In this document: positions 16,722-25,699 of the stretch, in pieces | How the letters are laid out: every line of letters starts with the position of its first letter | Numbering within the stretch: position 1 is the first letter of the stretch | Assembly (NCBI RefSeq): GCF_014960965.1 | Contig: NZ_CP063169.1 | Location: forward strand, 901,581-965,580 | From: Ruania alkalisoli | Lineage (GTDB): Bacteria > Actinomycetota > Actinomycetes > Actinomycetales > Beutenbergiaceae | Direction: 5' to 3' | DNA: 64,000 nucleotides | Translations under genes and position numbers: made by a program | The notes under the pieces: generated by a model | Told to the model about the DNA's origin: nothing | The model's input: the letters and a program-made list of their open reading frames with translations, nothing else | Databases searched by the model: none

Positions 16722-18152
16722 GTGACTGTTCGCCTGCATGATTCCGCCACTCGCGAGGTTCGTGACCTCGCGCCCCGACGACCGGGCCATGTGGGGATCT
16801 ACCTGTGCGGCGCGACCGTCCAGGGGGCTCCCCACATCGGGCACCTGCGCTCGGCGATCGCCTTCGACATCCTGGTGCGCTGGCTGCGCCGATCGGGTCT
16901 TGAGGTGACCTTGATCCGCAATGTCACCGACATCGACGACAAGATCCTCGTCAAGTCGGCCGAGGCGGACGTGCCGTGGTGGGCCTGGGCACACCGGTTC
17001 GAGCGGGAGTTCGCCGCCGCCTACGCCGCGCTCGGGGTCCTCCCGCCCACCTACGAACCGCGGGCCACCGGCCATGTGCCGGAGATGATCGAGCTGATCG
17101 ACCGGCTGATCGAGCGCGGTCACGCCTACCGCGGCGAGGAGGGCAACGTCTACTTCGACGTGCACTCCTGGGGGAAGTACGGAGCGCTCACCCGGCAGCT
17201 GCTGGAGAATCTCTCCGTCGACGAGGACGAGGCCTCCGACAAGCGAGACCCGCGCGACTTCGCCCTCTGGAAGGCCACCAAGCCCACCGACCCCGACGGC
17301 GCCGCATGGTCCACCCCGTGGGGCCGGGGCCGGCCCGGCTGGCACCTGGAGTGCTCGGCCATGGCCCGCAAGTACCTCGGTGAGGGCTTCGACATCCACG
17401 GCGGCGGGATTGACTTGCGCTTCCCGCACCACGAGAACGAGCTCGCACAATCGCAGGCCGCCGGGTGGGACTTCACCGAGCTGTGGATGCACAACGCCTG
17501 GGTGACCGTCGGTGGGGAGAAGATGAGCAAGTCGCTCGGGAACTCCCTCACGGTGGACGCCGTGCTCGAACGCACGTCCCCCGTGGTGCTCCGTTACGCC
17601 CTCGGCGCCGTGCACTACCGCTCCACGCTGGAGTTCACCGATGACACACTCGCCGAGTCGAGTGCTGCATGGGACAGGATCAGCCAGTTCGTGACCCGCG
17701 CCGGTGAACTCGCCGGCGTCGTCTCCGGCGAGGACGTCGCCAGCGCGAGGCTTCCCGAGGCGTTCAGCGCCGCCCTGGACGACGATCTCAACGTCTCCGC
17801 AGCGCTCGCCGTCGTGCACGAGCACGTCCGCCGCGGCAACACCGCCCTCGCCTCAGGTGAGGACGCCACTGTCGCCACCGAGGCGGTCGCAGTACGGGCG
17901 ATGCTGTCCGTCCTGGGCCTGGACCCGCTCGCCGAGCCGTGGGCCGGTGAGGCAGCCCATGACGGCGGAGCTCACCACGCCCTGTCCGTTCTGGTCGAGG
18001 CTGTGCTCGCCGAACGAGCCGAGGCCCGTGCGGCCAAGGATTACCCCCGTGCCGATCTGTTGCGGGACCGCCTCGCGGAGGCGGGAATCGTCGTCGAAGA
18101 CTCTGCCGGCGGCGTCCGGTGGAGCGTGAAGGGTGGCACCCGTGGCCGGTAA
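16722..18152 (+). CDS. cysS: Cysteinyl-tRNA synthetase
   Basis: Class I aminoacyl-tRNA synthetase that charges tRNA-Cys (476 aa, full length). Seen: [15 protein letters not shown], containing the zinc-ligand Cys29 and the HIGH signature (38-41); [18 protein letters not shown] with further zinc ligands; and KMSKS at 267-271 ([11 protein letters not shown]). The C-terminal helical anticodon-binding part is complete. GTG start fits the TAGACT box 6 nt upstream. The last 11 nt overlap rlmB, the usual cysS-rlmB pairing in actinobacteria. Confidence 0.97.
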   Translation: MTVRLHDSATREVRDLAPRRPGHVGIYLCGATVQGAPHIGHLRSAIAFDILVRWLRRSGLEVTLIRNVTDIDDKILVKSAEADVPWWAWAHRFEREFAAAYAALGVLPPTYEPRATGHVPEMIELIDRLIERGHAYRGEEGNVYFDVHSWGKYGALTRQLLENLSVDEDEASDKRDPRDFALWKATKPTDPDGAAWSTPWGRGRPGWHLECSAMARKYLGEGFDIHGGGIDLRFPHHENELAQSQAAGWDFTELWMHNAWVTVGGEKMSKSLGNSLTVDAVLERTSPVVLRYALGAVHYRSTLEFTDDTLAESSAAWDRISQFVTRAGELAGVVSGEDVASARLPEAFSAALDDDLNVSAALAVVHEHVRRGNTALASGEDATVATEAVAVRAMLSVLGLDPLAEPWAGEAAHDGGAHHALSVLVEAVLAERAEARAAKDYPRADLLRDRLAEAGIVVEDSAGGVRWSVKGGTRGR

Positions 18153-19107
18153 CTCGAAGCGTCCGGGGGCCGTGCGCAAGCCCGGCTCCAAGAAGGGCGC
18201 GCAGGTCGGAACAGGCGGGCACCGGCGTAAGGCGCTCGAAGGCAAGGGCCCGACGCCCAAGGCCGAGGACCGCCCCTACCACCCGGCGCACAAGCGTAAG
18301 GCGGCGGCCGAACGTGCTGCCGGGAAGACCGCGGGGGGCGCTCGGAGGGTCCAGCGGGTAGCCAAGAGCCACGAGCTGGTCGTCGGCCGCAACTCGGCGG
18401 TGGAGGCGCTGCGCGCGCAGATCCCGGTCAGTGCCGTGTACCTCGCAGCGGGAATCGATGCCGATGACCGCACCCGGGAGATCGTGGCCGCCGTGGCGGC
18501 ACGGAATCTGCCCGTCAAAGAGATCCGCAAACCCGAGCTCGACGCGCTGACCGACCGGGCCGTGCACCAAGGCGTGGCCCTGGAGGTTCCCGCCTACTCC
18601 TATGCCGACCCGGCGGATCTGCTCGACATCGCGGCCGAGCGCGGCGATGCGCCGCTGATCGTCGCGCTCGACGGCATCACCGATCCGCGCAACCTGGGAG
18701 CCACGTTGCGCTCGGCAGGAGCGTTCGGGGTGGACGGACTGGTGGTGCCCTCACGTCGCTCCGCTGGCGTGACGGCCACGGCGTGGAAGGTCTCCGCCGG
18801 TGCGGCTGCGCGGGTGCCGGTGGCGCGTGCGACGAACCTGGTGCGTGCGTTGCAGGACTACAAGAAGGCCGGTTGCTTCGTCGTCGGCCTCGATGGTCAC
18901 GGCGAGACCCGGATCGGTGACCTGGAGCTGGCGACCGAGCCCCTGGTGGTGGTGCTGGGGTCGGAAGGGAAGGGCCTGAGCAGGCTCGTCCAGGAGACGT
19001 GCGACCTCGTGGTGTCCATCCCGATGGCCGCGGCCACCGAATCGCTCAACGCGGGCACCGCCGTCGGGATCGCGTTGTATGAGATCGCGCAGCGCCGGAA
19101 TCGGTAG
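18142..19107 (+). CDS. rlmB: 23S rRNA (guanosine-2'-O-)-methyltransferase RlmB
   Basis: SPOUT-class TrmH-family enzyme that 2'-O-methylates a guanosine in 23S rRNA (321 aa). A basic, disordered N-terminal extension of about 70 residues ([19 protein letters not shown]) is typical of actinobacterial RlmB. The substrate-binding domain follows, then the three TrmH motifs: [28 protein letters not shown] (near 273) and [17 protein letters not shown] (near 300). GTG at 18142 chosen over the GTG at 18133 because the protein then begins M-A-G-N as in relatives, and GAAGG lies 9 nt upstream. Confidence 0.95.
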   Translation: MAGNSKRPGAVRKPGSKKGAQVGTGGHRRKALEGKGPTPKAEDRPYHPAHKRKAAAERAAGKTAGGARRVQRVAKSHELVVGRNSAVEALRAQIPVSAVYLAAGIDADDRTREIVAAVAARNLPVKEIRKPELDALTDRAVHQGVALEVPAYSYADPADLLDIAAERGDAPLIVALDGITDPRNLGATLRSAGAFGVDGLVVPSRRSAGVTATAWKVSAGAAARVPVARATNLVRALQDYKKAGCFVVGLDGHGETRIGDLELATEPLVVVLGSEGKGLSRLVQETCDLVVSIPMAAATESLNAGTAVGIALYEIAQRRNR

Positions 19108-19110
19108 GCT
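19105..19110 (+). promoter_or_regulatory. -10 box of leaderless gene at 19118
   Basis: TAGGCT, 7 nt before the ATG at 19118 and overlapping the rlmB stop codon. No SD sequence. Confidence 0.55.
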
Positions 19111-19117
19111 CGGACAT

Positions 19118-20329
19118 ATGAGTACCTCGACGTCGTGGCACCGTTGTCAGGGACAGATCACGGCGCCGGAGCAGCAGGTGCTGCGGGCGGCCGGCTTCCT
19201 CGACGGTGCCCTGGTGGTCGCGATCCTGGAGGCCGATCCGGAGGAGCCGACGACGGTCACCGTCACGGTCGCCACCGACGACGAGCAGCGGGTCGCCGTT
19301 CTGAACGAGTCCCTGACCTCGGTCATCCCCGGACCTCCGCTGACCGAACTGGTCGAGGCGCTCGCCGCCGAGTGCCAGGGGCGTGCGCTCTTCGGTGACG
19401 TGACGGCAGGCGACGATGATGACGACGAGGACCCGTTCGAACCGCATCTGGATATCGCGAGCGTCACCGAACGCGCTGTGATCCTCACGCCGGCCACCGG
19501 CGAGGAGCTCGACGATCTCGCCACCGACGCGACGATGAACGTGTACGCGCTCTCGGTGGCCGGTGGCTCGGCGGTCCTGGTCGAGGACGTCGCTGGGATC
19601 GACGATCTGGGACTTCGTGAGGGACGTCTGCCGGCGGTCGTGCTCGAGCAGCGCACCGTGCGTGCGGCGCTCTCCGTGGTCGGTGCGATGAGCGCGCAGC
19701 ACGTGTGGGGCCTGGAGCGAGCGACGATCCCGGACGGGCATCTTGCCGAGTCTTTCGCCGAGCAGGTGCTCGGCCTGGACCTGCTCCTCGACCGGGCGCA
19801 GGAGGCGTGGCCGGGCGACCGGGACCGGCTCCGCACCGCTCTCCTGGGCGAGGTGCAGTTCGCGGATGTGCTCGGCTCGCTTGGCCTGGACGACGAGGCC
19901 GTGCGGCTCACCCGGTTCCTTGAGGGGGAGACCACCGCCTCGGAGGTGGAGGGCGCGCAGCTCATCGAGCCGCTGACCGTGTCCGAGCAGGTGCGCAGGC
20001 GCGCCCACGTGGCGGCCGAGGATGCCCGGCGGGCCGCCCACCAGGCTCGCGAGGATGCGCGCGCACGTGCCCATCAGGCGGCCGAGGATGCCCGCACCGG
20101 GATGACGGCCTTCGCAGATGCGGCCGAGGAACCGGTGCGCACCTGGGCCCCGTACGTCGTTGCCGGGGTGGAGGCCGCGCTCGGCGGACTGCTCTGGCAC
20201 CGGGCCTCCCGCCCGGGCACCCGCCAGGGGTGGGCGATCGCCGGCAAGGTGACGGCGGGTGTGCTCTGGGGTGGTGCCGTCGCCAACGTGGCGGCGGCTG
20301 TGTGGCCGCGCGTGCGCGGCGAGCGCTGA
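19118..20329 (+). CDS. Unknown protein with charged coiled coil and C-terminal membrane segments
   Basis: I do not recognise this 403-aa protein. The first about 285 residues are an Ala/Val/Leu/Glu-rich soluble part with an acidic loop (DDDDDEDPFEP near 105). Residues about 287-330 form an Ala/Arg/Glu heptad-like region (AEDARRAAHQAREDARARAH). Two moderately hydrophobic stretches follow (VVAGVEAALGGLLW and IAGKVTAGVLWGGAVANVAA), which suggests membrane association of the C-terminus. ATG at 19118 agrees with the TAGGCT box 7 nt upstream. It may be transcribed from its own leaderless promoter. Function unknown. Confidence 0.75.
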   Translation: MSTSTSWHRCQGQITAPEQQVLRAAGFLDGALVVAILEADPEEPTTVTVTVATDDEQRVAVLNESLTSVIPGPPLTELVEALAAECQGRALFGDVTAGDDDDDEDPFEPHLDIASVTERAVILTPATGEELDDLATDATMNVYALSVAGGSAVLVEDVAGIDDLGLREGRLPAVVLEQRTVRAALSVVGAMSAQHVWGLERATIPDGHLAESFAEQVLGLDLLLDRAQEAWPGDRDRLRTALLGEVQFADVLGSLGLDDEAVRLTRFLEGETTASEVEGAQLIEPLTVSEQVRRRAHVAAEDARRAAHQAREDARARAHQAAEDARTGMTAFADAAEEPVRTWAPYVVAGVEAALGGLLWHRASRPGTRQGWAIAGKVTAGVLWGGAVANVAAAVWPRVRGER

Positions 20330-20343
20330 GCCGACTGCATCCG

Positions 20344-21342
20344 ATGGCCGTGACGATGCGCCAGGTGGCGAGCCACGCCGGGGTGTCGTTGAAGACGGTC
20401 TCGAACGTCGTGAACCAGTACGAGCACGTCAGTGTCGCGATGCGGGCTCGGGTGATGGCGGCGATCGACGAGCTGGGCTATCAGATGAACGTCACCGCGC
20501 GGAACCTCAGCACCGGCCGGACCGGCATGCTCGCGCTCGCCGTACCGGAGTTGCGACTGCCGTATTTCGCCGAGCTTGCCGATGCGGTGATGAGCGCCGC
20601 CGACCGGCTCGGATACACGGTGCTCATCGAGCCGACCACCGGTGATCCCGCCGGTGAGCTCGAGGTGCTGCGCAGCCCCCGGCGCAGTATGACCGATGGG
20701 CTCATCTACTCCCCGACAGCGCTTCGTGAAGCCGACGCCGCCGCGCTGGCTGTCGACTTCCCGATGGTGCTGCTGGGGGAGCGCTCATTGCGCTCGGATG
20801 TGGACCATGTGGCCATGGCGAATGAGGCGGGTGGGACGATGCTCACCGAGCATCTGCTCGCGCGCGGGTGCCGCCGGATCGCGCTGATCGGTGCGCACGA
20901 TGCGGAGGTGGGTGCCGGCTCACTGCGTGTGCGCGGTGTGCGGGCGGCACTCGCCCGCGCCGGGCTGGATCCGGACGGTCTGCCGTCGGCCGGTTCGCAA
21001 CGATGGTCGAGGGAAACCGGTCGGGCCGCCGCTGCCGAGCTGCTGGCCCGGGGGGAGACGTTCGACGCTCTGGTGGCACTCAACGATGCGATGGCGCTGG
21101 GGGCGATGCGCGCGCTGTGGGACGCCGGAGTGGACGTGCCCGGTGAGGTGCGGGTGGCCGGCTTCGACGACATCGAGGACTCGGAGTATGCGCGACCATC
21201 ACTGACCACGGTGAATCCGGGCCGGGAGGAGATCGCGCGCACGGCCGTCCGGCTGCTCGTCGATCGCATCGAGGGGCGAGCCGACGCGGCCTCTGAGCAT
21301 CAGGTTCCGGCCGAACTGGTGGTTCGCGAGTCCACCGGCTGA
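20344..21342 (+). CDS. LacI-family transcriptional regulator
   Basis: DNA-binding sugar regulator of 332 aa. The LacI HTH is at about residues 5-24 (MRQVASHAGVSLKTVSNVVN) with the hinge following, and a periplasmic-binding-protein-like effector domain from about 60 (MLALAVPELRLPYFAELADA) to the end. ATG at 20344; no good SD. It immediately precedes, on the same strand, the promoter and perfect 18-bp palindrome at 21391-21408 in front of a sugar-binding lipoprotein gene, which makes that site its likely target. Confidence 0.92.
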   Translation: MAVTMRQVASHAGVSLKTVSNVVNQYEHVSVAMRARVMAAIDELGYQMNVTARNLSTGRTGMLALAVPELRLPYFAELADAVMSAADRLGYTVLIEPTTGDPAGELEVLRSPRRSMTDGLIYSPTALREADAAALAVDFPMVLLGERSLRSDVDHVAMANEAGGTMLTEHLLARGCRRIALIGAHDAEVGAGSLRVRGVRAALARAGLDPDGLPSAGSQRWSRETGRAAAAELLARGETFDALVALNDAMALGAMRALWDAGVDVPGEVRVAGFDDIEDSEYARPSLTTVNPGREEIARTAVRLLVDRIEGRADAASEHQVPAELVVRESTG

Positions 21343-21363
21343 GAGATCGCTGGCGTGAGGGCC

Positions 21364-21392
21364 TTGACATCGCCGCTGCGGCAAGTCACCAT
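21364..21392 (+). promoter_or_regulatory. Promoter of sugar-binding lipoprotein gene
   Basis: Perfect -35 TTGACA (21364-21369), 17-bp spacer and a weak -10 CACCAT (21387-21392). The -10 abuts the operator at 21391-21408, so repressor binding would cover the transcription start. Confidence 0.55.
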
Positions 21393-21408
21393 TTACACCG
21401 GTGTAAAT
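21391..21408. promoter_or_regulatory. LacI-type operator, perfect palindrome
   Basis: ATTTACACCGGTGTAAAT is an 18-bp perfect palindrome with the central CG step typical of LacI-family operators. It is AT-rich at the ends and stands out from its GC-rich surroundings. Confidence 0.8.
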
Positions 21409-21455
21409 TTCGAGTGACGAGCAACGGCGCATCGGAGCGCCGGGATGGAGCCGAC

Positions 21456-22763
21456 ATGGGAACTGTCAGGAACGCACAGGTGTGGGGGGCGCTGGCACTC
21501 GCCGGCCTGGTCGCACTGGCCGGATGCTCTCGCGGAGGTGCTGCTGAGTCCACCGGAGACGAAGGCGATGTCACCATCCGGTTCGCCTGGTGGGGCAACG
21601 ACGAGCGTGCCGCCGTCACGAACGCGGCCGTGGACGCGTTCGAAGACGCGAACCCGGGCATCGTCGTCGAGACCGAGTTCATCGACTTCAACTCCTACTT
21701 CGACCGCCTCGCCACCGCGACCGCAGGCGGTGACGCGCCGGACGTCATCACGATGGGCGGGGCCTACCCGCGCGAGTACGGCGACCGCGGGGCGCTGCTT
21801 GATCTGGCCGAGGTCTCCGAGTGGCTCGACCTCACCGAGATCGATGACAGTGCCCTCGCCAACGGCTACTTCAGCGACACCCAGTACGGCGTGCCCACCG
21901 GCGCCAACACCTTCGGCGCGATCATCAACCGGGATCTGTTCGCCGATGCCGGCGTGCCGCTGCCCGATGACGAGACGTGGACTTGGGAGGACTACGCCGA
22001 CCTCGCGGTGCAGATCAGCGAGGCCACCGACGAGGACACCTATGGTGCCCAGGACCCGACCGCGGCTGACATGCTGGACGTCTACCTCTATCAGCACACC
22101 GGGCAGGGCCTCTACACCGAGGAGGGAACGCTTGCCGCACCTGCTGAGGTGATCGCCGACTGGTTCACCCTCACCACCGCGTTGCGGGACAGCGGCGGCA
22201 CGCCGTCGGCCTCCCTCACCTCGGAGCTGAGCACCCAGACGGCGCCCGAGCAGAGTCTGCTCGGCCAAGGTCGCGTTGCCATGGGCTTCGGCTGGTCGAA
22301 CAGTATCGGCGCCCTGCGTGAGGCATCCGGTGACGACATCGTGCCCGTGCGGGTCCCCGGGGACTCCGGTGAGCACGGTTCGGGCATGTGGCTGCAGGCG
22401 TCGCAGCTGTACACGATCAGCTCGGGAACCGAGCACCCGGCGGCAGCCGCGCGGCTCGTGGACTTCCTGGTCAGCAGCACCGAGGCGGCCGACCACATCG
22501 GCACCGATCGTGGCATCCCGTCCCACCCCGAGATCCGCGAGCACCTTGCGTCCGCAGGGCTGGAGGAGAACACTCAGATCGAGTTCGACTTCATCGGGAG
22601 GGTGAGCGAGTTCGTGGACGGCCATTTCGTGATCGGGCCGACCGGCTCCACTGAGACCGCGCTGATCGTGGACCGGCTCAATGACGCGGTGCTCTTCGAC
22701 GAGATCACCCCCGAGCAGGCAGGCGAGCAGTTCGTGGACGAGGTCACGGAGGCCATCTCCTGA
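21456..22763 (+). CDS. Orphan sugar-binding lipoprotein (SBP family 1)
   Basis: ABC-type extracellular solute-binding protein, 435 aa. Lipoprotein signal with lipobox LAGC (Cys24), followed by VTIRFAWWGNDERA, the usual opening of sugar-binding proteins, and PDVITMGGAYPREYG. ATG at 21456 has a GGATGGAG-like SD; the longer in-frame GTG at 21414 lies just after the operator and would spoil the signal. No permease or ATPase gene is adjacent, so the partner importer must be encoded elsewhere. It is co-directional with the glycosidase-like gene 14 nt downstream. Confidence 0.92.
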   Translation: MGTVRNAQVWGALALAGLVALAGCSRGGAAESTGDEGDVTIRFAWWGNDERAAVTNAAVDAFEDANPGIVVETEFIDFNSYFDRLATATAGGDAPDVITMGGAYPREYGDRGALLDLAEVSEWLDLTEIDDSALANGYFSDTQYGVPTGANTFGAIINRDLFADAGVPLPDDETWTWEDYADLAVQISEATDEDTYGAQDPTAADMLDVYLYQHTGQGLYTEEGTLAAPAEVIADWFTLTTALRDSGGTPSASLTSELSTQTAPEQSLLGQGRVAMGFGWSNSIGALREASGDDIVPVRVPGDSGEHGSGMWLQASQLYTISSGTEHPAAAARLVDFLVSSTEAADHIGTDRGIPSHPEIREHLASAGLEENTQIEFDFIGRVSEFVDGHFVIGPTGSTETALIVDRLNDAVLFDEITPEQAGEQFVDEVTEAIS

Positions 22764-22777
22764 GAACCCAGCACTCG

Positions 22778-24865
22778 GTGAGGAGAATCGATCGGCGGGC
22801 GCTCGTCGAGCGGCACTGCGTTGAGGTGGACGGAAGTGATCCCCGCTCGCCCCTGAGCGTGGGCAACGGGGAGCACTGCCTGACGTTGGACGTGACCGGC
22901 ACGCAGACCCTCCCTGAGTGCTACCCAGTGGCTGATCCTGCTGGGGGGCCCGACGGGACGCTGCTCGGGACGTTCACCCAGTGGGCGTGGCACTCGACGC
23001 CTCGCCCGCCGGGCGCCGAACTCGACGCCTTCCGTCGGCCCTACAGCACTGCACGCGGTCCGGTGCCCTACGTCGACGCACCACCGCTGAGCCGCGACGA
23101 CTCGGGCCTGGATCCTGCGCTGCTCTGGCTCCGGTCCAATCCGCACCGCCTGCACCTGTACCGGATCGGCTGGGTGTTGACCGACGGGTTCCGGCAGCCG
23201 CACAGCGGTGAGATCACCGGGCATCAGCGGCTCGACCTGTGGACCGGGACTGCGCGCTCCCAGGTGCGCCTGGCTGGGCATCCGCTCACGGTGCGTACCG
23301 CATGCCATCCGGTCAGGGACGCCGTCGGGTGGGTCGCCGACGTGCCTGCGGGCGCGGTGGCGCTGGAGCTGGAGTTTCCCTACGGATCCGAGGCGTGGAG
23401 CGGCGGAGCGGACTGGGCAAGTCCTGAGCGCCATCGCACCCGGGTGCGCTCTCGGGCGCGCGGCACCGAGGTGGTGCGCACCCTGGACGGCGCCGACCAC
23501 CATCGCCTGCGCCTCTGGCACGGACCGGAGCTCACGGTCAGACAGGTGGCCGAGCATCGCCTCCTCCTGGTTCCGTCCGGGTCGACGATCGAGCTGGTGG
23601 TGGAGGTGCTGCCGATCGCGGCCCCGGTCGGCAGGCCGCTGACGGCGTCCGGTGTGCTGACCGCATCGGCGCGGCACTGGCCGGGGTTCTGGAGGTCAGG
23701 TGGTGCCCTGGACCTGCACGGGTCGGATGATCCGCGTGCCGGGGAGTTGGAGCGCCGGGCCGTTCTCTCGCAGTACCTCACGGCGATCCACTGTGCAGGG
23801 TCGACGCCACCGGCCGAGACGGGCCTCATGGTCAACAGCTGGCGCGGGCGCTTCCACCTGGAGATGCACTACTGGCACGCGGCCCACTTTCCGCTGTGGG
23901 GAAGGCCGCAGCTGCTGGAACGGTCGATGCCCTGGTACCACCGGATCCTGGACGTGGCGCGGGGGATCGCCTCGGCGCAGGGATACGCCGGCGCCCGGTG
24001 GCCCAAGCAGGTTGCCCCGGATGGTCGTGAGAGTCCGAGCAACATCGGCCCGTTTCTGCTGTGGCAGCAACCGCACCCGATCCACCTCGCCGAGCTGCTG
24101 TACCGTGCGGGCTCGCCGGAGGTGGTCGAACGTCACGGTGAACTGGTCCTGGCCACTGCCGAGCTGATGGCCGATCTGGTGGAAGCCGGACCGGACGGGT
24201 ACGCGCTCGGGCCGCCGCTGATACCGGCGCAGGAGTGCGACGCGGACCAACGCGAGCTGCTGCGTGATCCGCCGTTCGAGTTGGCCTACTGGCGTTGGGG
24301 GCTGGAGGTAGCGAACCGGTGGCGAGGCCATCTCGGTCTTCCGGTCGACCCGCGCTGGGCCGAGGTGTCAGCCTGGATGCGTCCCGCGCATGTGCGCGAT
24401 GGGGTCTACGCAGCGGTGGGTGCACCGCCGTGGACCACGCGCCGTGATCACCCCTCGCACCTCTATGCCCTCGGTGTGGTGCCCGACACCGGGTACGTGG
24501 ATCGGGCGACGATGTTGCGAACTCTCAAGGACGTGCTCGCGGACTGGGACTGGGAGAGCACCTGGGGCTGGGACTACCCGGCCATGGCGATGACGGCCGC
24601 CCGCTTGGGAGAGCAGGGACTCGCCGTCGATCTGCTGTTGGCAGACCGCCCGAAGAATGCCTACCTGCCGAACGGGCATAACTGGCAGACCGATTCGTTG
24701 CCGGCCTACCTTCCGGGCAACGGGGCGCTGCTCACCGCCCTGGCGCTCATGGCCGGTGGCTGGGACGGGGCGGACGGCATGGACGGCACGGACTCGTCAG
24801 CACCGGGTTTCCCGCAGAACCGGTCGTGGGTGGTGCGGCACGAGGGGCTGGTTCCGAGCCCATGA
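22778..24865 (+). CDS. Six-hairpin glycosidase-like protein
   Basis: Cytoplasmic protein of 695 aa that looks like an (alpha/alpha)6-barrel carbohydrate-active enzyme related to the GH65/GH95 fold. Seen: an N-terminal beta-rich region starting SPLSVGNGEHCLTLDVTG (about 25-42), and a central helical domain with NSWRGRFHLEMHYWHAAHFP near residue 350, whose Glu/His pair resembles the entry of six-hairpin active sites. WESTWGWDYPAMAMTAARLG is near 590. No signal peptide. GTG at 22778 keeps an N-terminus conserved in pattern, although no clear SD precedes it. The substrate is presumably delivered by the lipoprotein encoded just upstream. Exact GH family not assignable by eye. Confidence 0.62.
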   Translation: MRRIDRRALVERHCVEVDGSDPRSPLSVGNGEHCLTLDVTGTQTLPECYPVADPAGGPDGTLLGTFTQWAWHSTPRPPGAELDAFRRPYSTARGPVPYVDAPPLSRDDSGLDPALLWLRSNPHRLHLYRIGWVLTDGFRQPHSGEITGHQRLDLWTGTARSQVRLAGHPLTVRTACHPVRDAVGWVADVPAGAVALELEFPYGSEAWSGGADWASPERHRTRVRSRARGTEVVRTLDGADHHRLRLWHGPELTVRQVAEHRLLLVPSGSTIELVVEVLPIAAPVGRPLTASGVLTASARHWPGFWRSGGALDLHGSDDPRAGELERRAVLSQYLTAIHCAGSTPPAETGLMVNSWRGRFHLEMHYWHAAHFPLWGRPQLLERSMPWYHRILDVARGIASAQGYAGARWPKQVAPDGRESPSNIGPFLLWQQPHPIHLAELLYRAGSPEVVERHGELVLATAELMADLVEAGPDGYALGPPLIPAQECDADQRELLRDPPFELAYWRWGLEVANRWRGHLGLPVDPRWAEVSAWMRPAHVRDGVYAAVGAPPWTTRRDHPSHLYALGVVPDTGYVDRATMLRTLKDVLADWDWESTWGWDYPAMAMTAARLGEQGLAVDLLLADRPKNAYLPNGHNWQTDSLPAYLPGNGALLTALALMAGGWDGADGMDGTDSSAPGFPQNRSWVVRHEGLVPSP

Positions 24866-24879
24866 GGGTGCCCGCCCAA

Positions 24880-24897
24880 TGATGTATCGTTGCATCA
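24880..24897. promoter_or_regulatory. Imperfect palindromic operator upstream of thuA-like gene
   Basis: TGATGTATCGTTGCATCA: 7 of 9 position pairs are complementary, with a central CG step as in LacI-family sites. It lies 16 nt upstream of the -35 at 24913. Confidence 0.45.
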
Positions 24898-24912
24898 TCA
24901 AGAGGACGACGG

Positions 24913-24941
24913 TTGGTTGTTCGACGCAACATATCTAGACT
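24913..24941 (+). promoter_or_regulatory. Promoter of thuA-like/dehydrogenase operon
   Basis: -35 TTGGTT (24913-24918), 17-bp spacer, -10 TAGACT (24936-24941). Start predicted near 24948, giving a short leader with GAGGACGAGG before the ATG at 24971. Confidence 0.6.
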
Positions 24942-24970
24942 GTCGATAACCGTGACCTTCGAGGACGAGG

Positions 24971-25699
24971 ATGGCTGTGACGACGCACGACACGCCCGCA
25001 CGCCGGGCCCTGGTAGTACGAGGCGGCTGGGAGGGGCATGCTCCGGTCGAGGCGACCGACATGTTCCTGCCCTACCTGCGTGAGCACGGGTTCGAGGTAG
25101 AGGTGCACGACTCCCTCGACGTCTATGCCGACGCCGAGGTCATGGCCGCGACCGATCTGATCGTGCAGTGCTGGACGATGGGCACGATCGAGAAGGATCA
25201 GTTCTCCGGCCTGGCTGCCACGGTCGCGGCGGGTACCGGGTTCGCCGGATGGCACGGCGGGATCGCCGACTCCTTCCGTAACACCAACCATTACCTCCAC
25301 CTGGTAGGCGGCCAGTTCGCCACCCACCCCTCCCGTCCGGCCGAGCAGTGCGTCGGGGAGCAGCAGGACAACTACCTGCCGCACCGGGTGAACGTCACCT
25401 CCGACCATGAGGTGGTCGCCGGTATCGAGGACTTCGACCTGGACACCGAGCAGTACTGGGTGCTCACCGACGATCTCATCGACGTGCACGCCACCACCAC
25501 CCACCCCGCGCGCGAGGACCAGCCGTGGCACCGCGAGGTCACCTGCCCGGCGGTGTGGACGCGTAACTGGGGTGAGGGGCGCGTCTTCGTGGCCACCCCC
25601 GGGCACTCGGTGGACGTGCTCGAGCACCCGAGTGTGCGCACCATCATCGAGCGCGGACTGCTGTGGGCGGCGCGCGAGCAGGCGGGGGAGCAGAGATGA
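24971..25699 (+). CDS. ThuA-domain protein (trehalose-utilization family)
   Basis: Cytoplasmic ThuA-like protein, 242 aa, with a class I glutamine amidotransferase-like fold. Motifs: ALVVRGGWEGHAP at the N-terminus, DLIVQCWTMGTI near 62 and GFAGWHGGIADSFRNTNHY near 90, with the paired Gly-Trp-His-Gly typical of the family. In Rhizobium ThuA works with the dehydrogenase ThuB in 3-keto-disaccharide metabolism. Here the next gene (ATGA overlap) is likewise a Gfo/Idh/MocA dehydrogenase, so an oxidised-sugar pathway is a reasonable inference. Confidence 0.88.
   Translation: MAVTTHDTPARRALVVRGGWEGHAPVEATDMFLPYLREHGFEVEVHDSLDVYADAEVMAATDLIVQCWTMGTIEKDQFSGLAATVAAGTGFAGWHGGIADSFRNTNHYLHLVGGQFATHPSRPAEQCVGEQQDNYLPHRVNVTSDHEVVAGIEDFDLDTEQYWVLTDDLIDVHATTTHPAREDQPWHREVTCPAVWTRNWGEGRVFVATPGHSVDVLEHPSVRTIIERGLLWAAREQAGEQR

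Noticed and set aside
14199-17825. Very long open frame (1208 codons) on the minus strand across the GH36-like, FAD oxidoreductase and cysS genes
   Set aside because: It runs antisense to three well-supported genes and has no domain pattern. High GC removes stop codons from the complementary frame.
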